This document shows positions 1 through 5,792 of a stretch of 6,855 nt of DNA, one piece after another. This DNA comes from Fidelibacterota bacterium (GTDB lineage Bacteria; Fidelibacterota; Marinisomatia; Marinisomatales; TCS55). The DNA lies in contig PASX01000025.1 of NCBI GenBank assembly GCA_002713455.1, forward strand, positions 4,570 to 11,424. Reading direction: 5' to 3'. Position numbers and translations under genes: made by a program. The number at the start of each line of letters is the position of its first letter. Position 1 is the first letter of the stretch. The notes under the pieces are model-generated. The model saw nothing but the letters and a program-made list of their open reading frames with translations, did not search any database and was not told the DNA's origin.

Positions 1-1294
1 TACAGTTGCACTTGATCCATTTGCGAATTTTTTTAAGATATTAATTCTTTTATCGACAGCTTTGGTCATACTGATGAGTTTTAATTCAAAAGAGCTCAAG
101 GAGTATAGAGTCGGTGAATACTTTTCAATATTATCAATAATGGCATTTGGATTGTTTCTAATGGTATCAGCGATTGATATACTGATGGTTTATCTGGCAA
201 TTGAGATTGTTTCAATTATGTCATTCTTTCTAGCTGGATATCTGAAAAAATCCCCAGCTAGTAATGAAGCATCATTGAAATATGTAATATATGGAGCATT
301 TTCATCTGGAATTATGCTTTATGGATTAAGTATTCTTTTTGGATTGACGGGTACAACAAAATTTTTTGAAATGCAGTCTGCAATATCAGGGCTCAGTCCT
401 GAATCAAACTTAGCATTAATTTTATCTGTAGTATTTATTTTGGTTGGATTTGGTTATAAAATTTCTGCTGTTCCATTTCATTTTTGGACACCAGATGTCT
501 ATGAAGGTTCACCAACAACTATAACGGCGTATTTATCAGTTGCCCCTAAAGCAGCTGGTCTAGCACTATTAATTCGCTTTTTCAATCAAGTTTTTGGTGA
601 TGGGTCAGCAATGTCGTCAGAGTTTTGGTTAGCTGTTAATGATATTCCTTGGCCTCAACTTTTAGCAGTTTTATCTGCTGCAACTATGACGGTTGGTAAT
701 CTAGTCGCTATTCAACAAAATAGCGTAAAAAGGATGTTAGCATATTCAAGTATCGCACATGCTGGTTATATGATGATGGCATTGCCATTAATGTCTCAAT
801 CTGGTGTTTATGGAATTATGATGTATGCCTTTGTATATCTTTTCATGAATCTTGGAGCTTTTTTTGTTTTAATATATGTTCAAAATGAATTTGGCGGTGA
901 AACCTTTGATGATTTTGATAATTTAGGGTGGAGGATGCCCTTTGTCGGTGCAGTTATGACACTGTTTATGGTTGCATTAACAGGTCTACCTCCAACAGCA
1001 GGATTTATAGGAAAATTTTATATCTTTGCAGCAGTTATTGAAGCGGGGTCACAGTATTATTGGTTAGCATTTGTTGGGGTGGTAAATAGTGTCGTTTCAC
1101 TATACTATTATATTCGTGTTGTTAAACATATGTATTTGGTTGGTGAGCGAAGTGAATCAATTGGTATGCCATCTTCATCATTGGTTACTATAATTCTTAT
1201 TGTTCTGGCAGTCCCTACTTTTATTTTTGGATGGTATTTTGGACCTGTCACAGATTGGATTAGCCAATCTCTTGTTATTTATCAAGGAATGTAA
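1..1294 (+). CDS. nuoN: NADH-quinone oxidoreductase subunit N (complex I proton-channel subunit), 5'-partial
   Basis: Membrane subunit of respiratory complex I and one of its three antiporter-like proton channels. The frame is open from base 2 to the TAA at 1292-1294, giving 430 visible codons. The family is usually about 480 residues, so roughly the first 60 lie outside the window; the TTG at 62 is internal, because TVALDPFANFF reads in frame before it. About 12 membrane helices are visible. Family hallmarks are present: the TM5 glutamate in YLAIEIVS (codon 203-205), the lysine in GYKISAVPFHFWTPDVYEG (458-460), the broken-helix lysine in SVAPKAAG (548-550), VKRMLAYSSIAHAGY, and the lysine in GFIGKFY (1013-1015). 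By alignment from memory these match E. coli NuoN E133, K217, K247 and K395, so the subunit should be proton-competent. NuoN normally ends the nuo operon, and here nqrA follows after 24 bases. The antiporter family also includes NuoL, NuoM and Mrp subunits, but the motif wording is that of NuoN. Confidence 0.96.
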   Translation, partial: TVALDPFANFFKILILLSTALVILMSFNSKELKEYRVGEYFSILSIMAFGLFLMVSAIDILMVYLAIEIVSIMSFFLAGYLKKSPASNEASLKYVIYGAFSSGIMLYGLSILFGLTGTTKFFEMQSAISGLSPESNLALILSVVFILVGFGYKISAVPFHFWTPDVYEGSPTTITAYLSVAPKAAGLALLIRFFNQVFGDGSAMSSEFWLAVNDIPWPQLLAVLSAATMTVGNLVAIQQNSVKRMLAYSSIAHAGYMMMALPLMSQSGVYGIMMYAFVYLFMNLGAFFVLIYVQNEFGGETFDDFDNLGWRMPFVGAVMTLFMVALTGLPPTAGFIGKFYIFAAVIEAGSQYYWLAFVGVVNSVVSLYYYIRVVKHMYLVGERSESIGMPSSSLVTIILIVLAVPTFIFGWYFGPVTDWISQSLVIYQGM

Positions 1295-1318
1295 TATTTA
1301 TTATAAAGATTATTAAAA

Positions 1319-2671
1319 TTGGCTGATTATAATTTATTCAAGGGTCACAATATTCAAATTGCTGGTAAGCCAAGTAATTATGTTATTGATGATAATTCAA
1401 CCGAATATGTGTCATTAAACCCTAGCGAATTTCGAGGTGTTAAGCCTAAGCTTCTGGTTAAAGAAGGTGACGATGTTAAAACTGGATCTCCATTATTTTG
1501 TGATAAGTCAAACCCTCAAATAACTTGGCCGTCTCCAGGTACGGGAAAGGTATCAGAAATTGTATTTGGAGAGCGTCGGTCTATTCAAAAAATAGTTATT
1601 AAATTATCTGAGGAAGAAGTGTCTCAATCTTTTTCATCTTATTCTCCTGATGAAATTAATGATTTAAGTAGAAAAGAAGCCTTATCGGCATTATTAAAAG
1701 GAAATATTTTTCCTTTTATTCGCCAGAGGCCTTTTAATAAAGTTTCTGATCCCGAAACTGTTCCAAGAGACATTTTTATTTCAGGATGGAATACAGCTCC
1801 TTTATCAGTCAATTTGGATTTGGCTTTGAGAAGAAGGTTGTCCCAATTTCAAGCGGGTATTGATATTTTAAAAAAACTTACAAATGGAGATGTACATTTA
1901 TCATACAATGAAAATACCGTTTCTGATACCTTATTAGATGTCAAGGGTGTAAAAGCCCATACCTTCAATGGTCCACACCCTGCAGGCAATGTAGGTATCC
2001 AAATTCATCATATTTCACCACTAAAATTAAACGATGTAATATGGACAGTTAATGCACAAGATGTGGTTAGAATAGGAAATTTCTTTTTGACTGGGCAACT
2101 TGATACAACACTATTCGTTACAGTTGGAGGGCCAAGCATAAAAGACCCAATTCATATAAAATCCAGATTAGGATCACAAATTGAATATCTACTTAAGGAT
2201 AAAATAATAGAAGGTAATAATCGTGTTATTTCTGGAGATATATTAACTGGTATAGAATCAGCCCTAGATGATTTTATAGGATTTTATCATTCAACAATTT
2301 CTGTTTTACCAAATGGTGGTGAGAGAGAGTTTTTGGGTATGCTCAGGCCTGGCTCATCATCTTCAAGATATAGTTTAACTAATGCTTTTGTTGGTTCTAA
2401 ACAAAAAAACTACAGGTTTAATACTCTTCAAAATGGTAGTGAAAGATATATTTTACCAATCAATACTTGGGAAGATGTATTGCCAATGGATATTCTACCA
2501 AATGCACTATATCGCGCTATTAATATAAAAGATATAGAAGAAATGGAGCAATTAGGGATCATTGAATGCGATGAAGAAGATTTTGCGTTGTGCTCTTTTG
2601 CTTGCCCTAGTAAAATTGATGTTGGTGGCATGATACGTGATGGATTGGATCTTATGGAGGAAGAAGGATAA
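1319..2671 (+). CDS. nqrA: Na+-translocating NADH:quinone reductase subunit A
   Basis: Cytoplasmic-face subunit of Na+-NQR, docked on NqrB near the quinone site. It is 450 residues long, normal for the family (Vibrio about 446). It opens with the typical FKGHNIQIAGKPS, followed by a barrel-sandwich (biotinyl-like) region at about residues 34-96 (VKEGDDVKTGSPLF, PSPGTGKVSEIVFGERRSI). Then come GNIFPFIRQRPF (129-139), the conserved GPHPAGNVGIQIHHISPL (218-235) and a C-terminal DEEDFALCSFACPSK (418-432). The cysteines there resemble a remnant of the Fe-S site of the homologous RnfC; NqrA is not known to bind Fe-S. The start is TTG at 1319. The in-frame TAA at 1304-1306 excludes a longer form, no ATG or GTG lies between it and the conserved N-terminal motif, and no Shine-Dalgarno sequence is visible in the 24-base gap after nuoN. 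It is the first gene of the nqrA-F run, and nqrB begins on the base after its stop. Confidence 0.96.
   Translation: MADYNLFKGHNIQIAGKPSNYVIDDNSTEYVSLNPSEFRGVKPKLLVKEGDDVKTGSPLFCDKSNPQITWPSPGTGKVSEIVFGERRSIQKIVIKLSEEEVSQSFSSYSPDEINDLSRKEALSALLKGNIFPFIRQRPFNKVSDPETVPRDIFISGWNTAPLSVNLDLALRRRLSQFQAGIDILKKLTNGDVHLSYNENTVSDTLLDVKGVKAHTFNGPHPAGNVGIQIHHISPLKLNDVIWTVNAQDVVRIGNFFLTGQLDTTLFVTVGGPSIKDPIHIKSRLGSQIEYLLKDKIIEGNNRVISGDILTGIESALDDFIGFYHSTISVLPNGGEREFLGMLRPGSSSSRYSLTNAFVGSKQKNYRFNTLQNGSERYILPINTWEDVLPMDILPNALYRAINIKDIEEMEQLGIIECDEEDFALCSFACPSKIDVGGMIRDGLDLMEEEG
1695..1718. repeat. Perfect 10-bp inverted repeat inside nqrA
   Basis: Bases 1695-1704 (TAAAAGGAAA) are the exact reverse complement of 1709-1718 (TTTCCTTTTA), separated by a 4-base TATT loop. 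It could fold as an mRNA or ssDNA hairpin, but only two of the ten pairs are G-C. It lies over codons for LKGNIFPFI, a conserved part of NqrA, so coding constraint plus AT-rich composition may fully explain it. It lacks a GC-rich stem and sits mid-gene, so I do not call it a terminator. Confidence 0.35.
2656..2667 (+). promoter_or_regulatory. Shine-Dalgarno region of nqrB
   Basis: The purine run GGAGGAAGAAGG ends 4 bases before the nqrB ATG, with GGAGG itself 11 bases upstream. It lies inside the last codons of nqrA, whose TAA is immediately followed by the ATG. This arrangement favours translational coupling of nqrA and nqrB. Confidence 0.75.
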
Positions 2672-3850
2672 ATGTTTGGCCTGATCAAAAAAGTTTTAGA
2701 TAAATATAGAGATAATTTTGAGGAAGGTGGAAAATTAGAAAAGTTTTATCCGATTTTTGAAGCCACAGATACTATTTTATTTTCAACAAATGAAGTAACT
2801 AGGAGTGGACCTCATATACGAGATAGTATTGATACAAAGCGAATTATGATCTTAGTTGTTATTGCTCTATTGCCACTATACATTTTTGGAGCTATAAATA
2901 TAGGATTCCAAAATAGTATTGCTATTGATTTAGAGCGATCAAATTGGGAAAACTTTTGGTTCGGCTTTAATAAAATTTTACCAATAATAATTGTTACTTT
3001 TGCTTCTGGTGCATTCTGGGAGCTCTTATTTGCCGTTGTTAGAAAGCATCCAGTTAGCGAAGGGTTTTTAGTAACTTGTGCTCTAATTCCCTTGACTATG
3101 CCAGCTGGTATACCCCTTTGGCAAATAGCCGTAGCAACAACTTTTGGAATTGTAATAGGAAAAGAAATTTTTGGTGGCGTTGGGATGAATATCTTTAATC
3201 CTGCTTTGATGGCTAGAGTATTTATTTTCTTTACATACCCAACCAAGATTTCCGGTGATAAAGTTTGGGTCTTAGGTCCAGATGGGTATTCTGGTGCTAC
3301 AGCTTTATCAATTCCGGCAGCAGAAATAAATCAAGATGCACTGAGCCTTCTTAGTAATTTTAACCAATTTGATTATTCTTGGTGGAATATGTTTTGGGGC
3401 TGGATTCCAGGTTCGATTGGAGAAACAAATAAATTTCTAATTATTATAGGTGCATTATTTCTCGCATATATAAAAATTGTGAATTGGAGAGTGATGATTG
3501 GCGCCATAGTCGGATTGATCAGTACTGCTTTATTAACAAACTTGGTTGCACCATTTTCAAGTAATTCAATGTTCACGATTCCTCCACATTACCATTTAGT
3601 GATGGGAAGTTTTTTATTTGGAACAGCATTTATGGCTACCGAGCCTGTTACTGGATGCCATACCAACCAAGGAAGATGGATTTATGGAATTTTATTTGGA
3701 AGTTTAACAGTTATCATTAGATCCATAAATCCTGCTTATCCTGAAGGCGTAATGTTATCAATTTTATTTGTAAATGCTTTTGCAGCTTTGATTGATTGGT
3801 TTGTTATTCAAGCAAATATTAAAAGAAGGAAAGCTCGCTATGCACAGTAA
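2672..3850 (+). CDS. nqrB: Na+-translocating NADH:quinone reductase subunit B
   Basis: Main membrane subunit of Na+-NQR. In the characterised enzyme it holds a covalent FMN and a riboflavin, lines the Na+ path and contributes to quinone reduction. It is 392 residues long, within family range. It has a hydrophilic N-terminal stretch of about 50 residues, then multiple membrane helices. The flavinylation motif DGYSGATALS is present, with acceptor Thr210 (codon 3299-3301), equivalent to V. cholerae T236. Also present are VSEGFLVT, whose Glu130 likely matches Vibrio E144, GKEIFGGVGMNIFNPALMARVF (163-184, in two adjoining motifs), NPAYPEGVMLSILFVNAF, and LIDWFV with Asp375, likely Vibrio D397. These two acids are linked to Na+ transport in the Vibrio enzyme. 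The homologue RnfD is shorter; the NqrB wording and neighbours exclude it. The ATG directly follows the nqrA stop, and the 3' end overlaps nqrC by 11 bases. Flavinylation needs an ApbE-type transferase, which is not encoded in the window. Confidence 0.97.
   Translation: MFGLIKKVLDKYRDNFEEGGKLEKFYPIFEATDTILFSTNEVTRSGPHIRDSIDTKRIMILVVIALLPLYIFGAINIGFQNSIAIDLERSNWENFWFGFNKILPIIIVTFASGAFWELLFAVVRKHPVSEGFLVTCALIPLTMPAGIPLWQIAVATTFGIVIGKEIFGGVGMNIFNPALMARVFIFFTYPTKISGDKVWVLGPDGYSGATALSIPAAEINQDALSLLSNFNQFDYSWWNMFWGWIPGSIGETNKFLIIIGALFLAYIKIVNWRVMIGAIVGLISTALLTNLVAPFSSNSMFTIPPHYHLVMGSFLFGTAFMATEPVTGCHTNQGRWIYGILFGSLTVIIRSINPAYPEGVMLSILFVNAFAALIDWFVIQANIKRRKARYAQ
3824..3830 (+). promoter_or_regulatory. 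Shine-Dalgarno sequence that sets the nqrC start
   Basis: AGAAGGA lies 9 bases upstream of the ATG at 3840, inside the 3' end of nqrB. It supports this ATG over the in-frame TTG at 3792, which would overlap nqrB by 59 bases and add 16 residues with no family counterpart. Confidence 0.75.
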
Positions 3851-4556
3851 TCGATATACATTACTTTTTACTGCGATTGTTACAATTGTTTTAGCATTTA
3901 TGCTATCTATAGTGGATTCTTCTTTAAAAGAGAAGTATGAATCAAATGTTGAAGTTGATATAAAAAAGAATATTTTAAGATCTTTAGGCTTTAGGTCTTC
4001 AGATGATTTGCCATGGACTAATGAAGATGTAGAATCTATTTTTCAAAATTCAATAGTTAGTTTTGTTGTGGATAATTCTGGTTCCATTGTGGCAAATAAA
4101 TTACCTCAGGATATTGATCCTAATGCAGACTTTGATTTATACCCGATTTATAAACGAGTATCAAATAATGTAACTGAGGGGTATTCAATCCCAATATCTG
4201 GCAAAGGTCTTTGGGGAACTATGTATGGTTATTTTTCAATTGAAGCGGATGGAGCGACAGCTAAGGGAATTACTTTCTACGCTCACATCGAAACACCAGG
4301 ACTAGGTGGTGAAGTTGATAAGCCATGGTTTCAAAATAATTTCGTAGGAAAACGATTTGTAGATGAAAATGGAAACTTAGTAGGTATTCAAACAGTTAAA
4401 GGAAAGGTAGATGAAACATCAGAAGATGCTTATCATCTAGTTGATGGAATTTCTGGTGCGACAATGACCTCTCGAGGACTAAATCAGTTTTTACTTAAGG
4501 ACTTAAAATTCTATGATCCTTTCTTTTCAAAAATTAGAAGTAAATGGAGTGGTTAA
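3840..4556 (+). CDS. nqrC: Na+-translocating NADH:quinone reductase subunit C
   Basis: FMN-carrying subunit with one N-terminal membrane anchor and a periplasmic FMN-binding domain; it passes electrons from the NqrD/NqrE Fe-S centre towards NqrB. It is 238 residues long from the ATG at 3840, typical for the family. The anchor is at about residues 6-26 (YTLLFTAIVTIVLAFMLSIV). The FMN-binding domain contains GLWGTMYGYFSI, HIETPGLGGEVDKPWF (from residue 149), and the flavinylation motif DGISGATMTSRG, with acceptor Thr208 (codon 4461-4463), equivalent to the SGAT threonine near residue 225 in Vibrio NqrC. RnfG shares this domain, but length, wording and synteny identify NqrC. It overlaps nqrB by 11 bases and nqrD by one base (TAATG), consistent with coupled translation. 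An alternative TTG start at 3792 in the same frame was rejected on motif and Shine-Dalgarno grounds. Confidence 0.96.
   Translation: MHSNRYTLLFTAIVTIVLAFMLSIVDSSLKEKYESNVEVDIKKNILRSLGFRSSDDLPWTNEDVESIFQNSIVSFVVDNSGSIVANKLPQDIDPNADFDLYPIYKRVSNNVTEGYSIPISGKGLWGTMYGYFSIEADGATAKGITFYAHIETPGLGGEVDKPWFQNNFVGKRFVDENGNLVGIQTVKGKVDETSEDAYHLVDGISGATMTSRGLNQFLLKDLKFYDPFFSKIRSKWSG
4546..4549 (+). promoter_or_regulatory. Shine-Dalgarno sequence that sets the nqrD start
   Basis: GGAG lies 6 bases before the ATG at 4556. It overlaps the other in-frame ATG (4544), making that ATG part of the ribosome-binding region rather than the start. The choice is supported independently by cysteine numbering in NqrD. 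Confidence 0.7.
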
Positions 4557-5179
4557 TGGGCTTAAGTAAAAAATCAAAAACAGCATTTACCGACCCCTTA
4601 ATGAGTAATAACCCAATTAGCTTGCAGGTTTTAGGGATTTGCTCGGCACTGGCAGTAACTACAAAATTAGATACAGCCATCGTAATGTCTTTTGCTGTAA
4701 TTGCAGTTCTCTCAATATCAAATACTGTGATTTCAATTTTAAGAAAAATGATTCCCACGAAGGTTAGAATAATCGTACAACTATCAGTTATTGCTTCCAT
4801 GGTAATATTGACCGATCTTGTCCTTAAAGCATTTTTTTATGATATAAGTAAACAATTATCTGTTTTTGTCGCTTTGATAATTACTAACTGTATCATTATG
4901 GGGCGTGCAGAAGCTTTCGCAATGCAGAATGGGCCCGGTAGATCTTTATTAGATGGTATTGGTAATGGATTAGGATATGGGCTAATACTAATAGGAGTAG
5001 CTTTTTTTAGAGAACTATTAGGTTTTGGAACGATATATAACTACAAAGTCATTCCAGATTTTTTCTATCAGGCAGGTTATGAAAATATGGGATTAATGGT
5101 ATTAAGCCCAGGAGCGTTTATTATTCTTGGACTTATTGTATGGGCCCAGCGTATCATTGGTAAGGTAGAGGGGGAATAA
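4556..5179 (+). CDS. nqrD: Na+-translocating NADH:quinone reductase subunit D
   Basis: Integral membrane subunit that, with NqrE, holds an intramembrane Fe-S centre between their inverted half-helices and forms part of the Na+ pathway. It is 207 residues long from the ATG at 4556. It starts [15 protein letters not shown], then [18 protein letters not shown] and a set of about six membrane helices. The Fe-S ligands are Cys29 (codon 4640-4642, in LGICSALA) and Cys112 (4889-4891, in [14 protein letters not shown]), the same numbers as in V. cholerae NqrD; this supports the chosen start over the ATG at 4544. Asp133 in [12 protein letters not shown] matches Vibrio D133, an acid linked to Na+ transport. 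The RnfE family is homologous, but the surrounding nqr genes and wording decide. It overlaps the nqrC stop by one base and is 4 bases from nqrE. Confidence 0.96.
   Translation: MGLSKKSKTAFTDPLMSNNPISLQVLGICSALAVTTKLDTAIVMSFAVIAVLSISNTVISILRKMIPTKVRIIVQLSVIASMVILTDLVLKAFFYDISKQLSVFVALIITNCIIMGRAEAFAMQNGPGRSLLDGIGNGLGYGLILIGVAFFRELLGFGTIYNYKVIPDFFYQAGYENMGLMVLSPGAFIILGLIVWAQRIIGKVEGE
5167..5175 (+). promoter_or_regulatory. Shine-Dalgarno sequence that sets the nqrE TTG start
   Basis: AGAGGGGGA ends 8 bases before the TTG at 5184, within the last codons of nqrD. A strong site at correct spacing makes the non-ATG start credible; no ATG or GTG in frame lies near the conserved N-terminus. Confidence 0.75.
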
Positions 5180-5183
5180 TATT

Positions 5184-5792
5184 TTGGAACATTATATTAG
5201 TTTAATTACCAAAGCGGTTTTCATAGAGAATATTCTTTTAGCCTATTTTTTAGGCATGTGTTCATTTTTAGCTATTTCAAAGAAAGTGGATGCATCAATT
5301 GGGCTGGGATTAGCTGTGACGTTTGTTTTAACGATTACTGCACCAGTTAATTGGTTCATTTATACATTCTTGATAGGAAAAGGCGCTTTAACATGGGCTG
5401 GCCTACCAGAAATTAATCTTAGCTTTTTAAAACCTATTGTTTTCATTGCAGTAATTGCTGCTATGGTTCAGCTTGTTGAGATGGTTATTGATAGGTTTTC
5501 TCCAGCTCTTTATCAAAATCTCGGTATATTTTTACCATTGATTGCAGTTAACTGCTCAATTCTAGGTGGTTCATTATTCCTAGTTGAGCGCGAATATACC
5601 TTATTGGAATCGACTGTTTTTGGATTTGGATCAGGGTTAGGTTGGTTTCTTGCTATCATTGCAATGGCTTCTATTCGATATCGTTTACGTTATTCTAATG
5701 TTCCATTAAAGCTTCGCGGAATCGGAATAACGATGTTACTTACTGGCCTTATATCAATTGCATTTATGTCTTTTGGGGGAATACAATTATGA
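5184..5792 (+). CDS. nqrE: Na+-translocating NADH:quinone reductase subunit E
   Basis: Integral membrane partner of NqrD that shares the intramembrane Fe-S centre and the Na+ path. It is 202 residues long (Vibrio 198) with about six helices. It begins [24 protein letters not shown], the family's standard opening, so the TTG at 5184 is the right start. The Fe-S ligands are Cys26 (codon 5259-5261, in [13 protein letters not shown]) and Cys124 (5553-5555, in [13 protein letters not shown]). Cys26 has the same number as in Vibrio, and Cys124 corresponds to C120 after a small loop insertion of about four residues. Glu99 in [10 protein letters not shown] likely matches Vibrio E95, linked to Na+ transport. 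RnfA is the homologue in Rnf complexes, but the operon and sequence favour NqrE. The stop overlaps the nqrF start as ATGA. Confidence 0.96.
   Translation: MEHYISLITKAVFIENILLAYFLGMCSFLAISKKVDASIGLGLAVTFVLTITAPVNWFIYTFLIGKGALTWAGLPEINLSFLKPIVFIAVIAAMVQLVEMVIDRFSPALYQNLGIFLPLIAVNCSILGGSLFLVEREYTLLESTVFGFGSGLGWFLAIIAMASIRYRLRYSNVPLKLRGIGITMLLTGLISIAFMSFGGIQL
5775..5780 (+). promoter_or_regulatory. Shine-Dalgarno sequence of nqrF
   Basis: GGGGGA lies 8 bases before the ATG at 5789, inside the 3' end of nqrE. It supports the first ATG rather than the second in-frame ATG at 5795. Confidence 0.7.

Noticed and set aside
62..64. TTG at 62 as the nuoN start
   Set aside because: The frame continues unbroken to the window edge and the upstream 20 residues match the NuoN family, so the gene is truncated by the window.
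1272..1300. Possible promoter TTGTTA - 17 bases - TATTTA before nqrA
   Set aside because: The match is four of six and three of six bases, which is expected by chance in such AT-rich sequence.
2569..2610. Cysteine cluster near the NqrA C-terminus as an Fe-S site
   Set aside because: The LCSFACP wording is common to NqrA proteins, which are not known to bind Fe-S; it looks like a remnant shared with RnfC and lacks full ferredoxin spacing.
2428..3246. Minus-strand open frames at 2428-2688 and 2812-3246
   Set aside because: They lie fully opposite nqrA and nqrB, which have unmistakable family motifs. Their translations are rich in Ser, Ile and Lys without domain features, as expected of antisense shadows.
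3792..3839. Longer nqrC starting at TTG 3792
   Set aside because: It would overlap nqrB by 59 bases and add 16 residues that fit no NqrC; the ATG at 3840 has a good Shine-Dalgarno sequence and the expected N-terminus.
4544..4555. Longer nqrD starting at ATG 4544
   Set aside because: This ATG overlaps the Shine-Dalgarno GGAG of the ATG at 4556; the shorter form gives Cys29, Cys112 and Asp133 numbering identical to Vibrio NqrD.
3373..4800. Minus-strand open frames at 3373-3576 and 4534-4800
   Set aside because: They are antisense to nqrB and to nqrC/nqrD, with no recognisable motif or ribosome-binding site.
5241..5255. Small hairpin GCCTA-TTTTT-TAGGC near the start of nqrE
   Set aside because: It has only five base pairs and lies in codons for a conserved segment (AYFLG), so it is best explained by chance.
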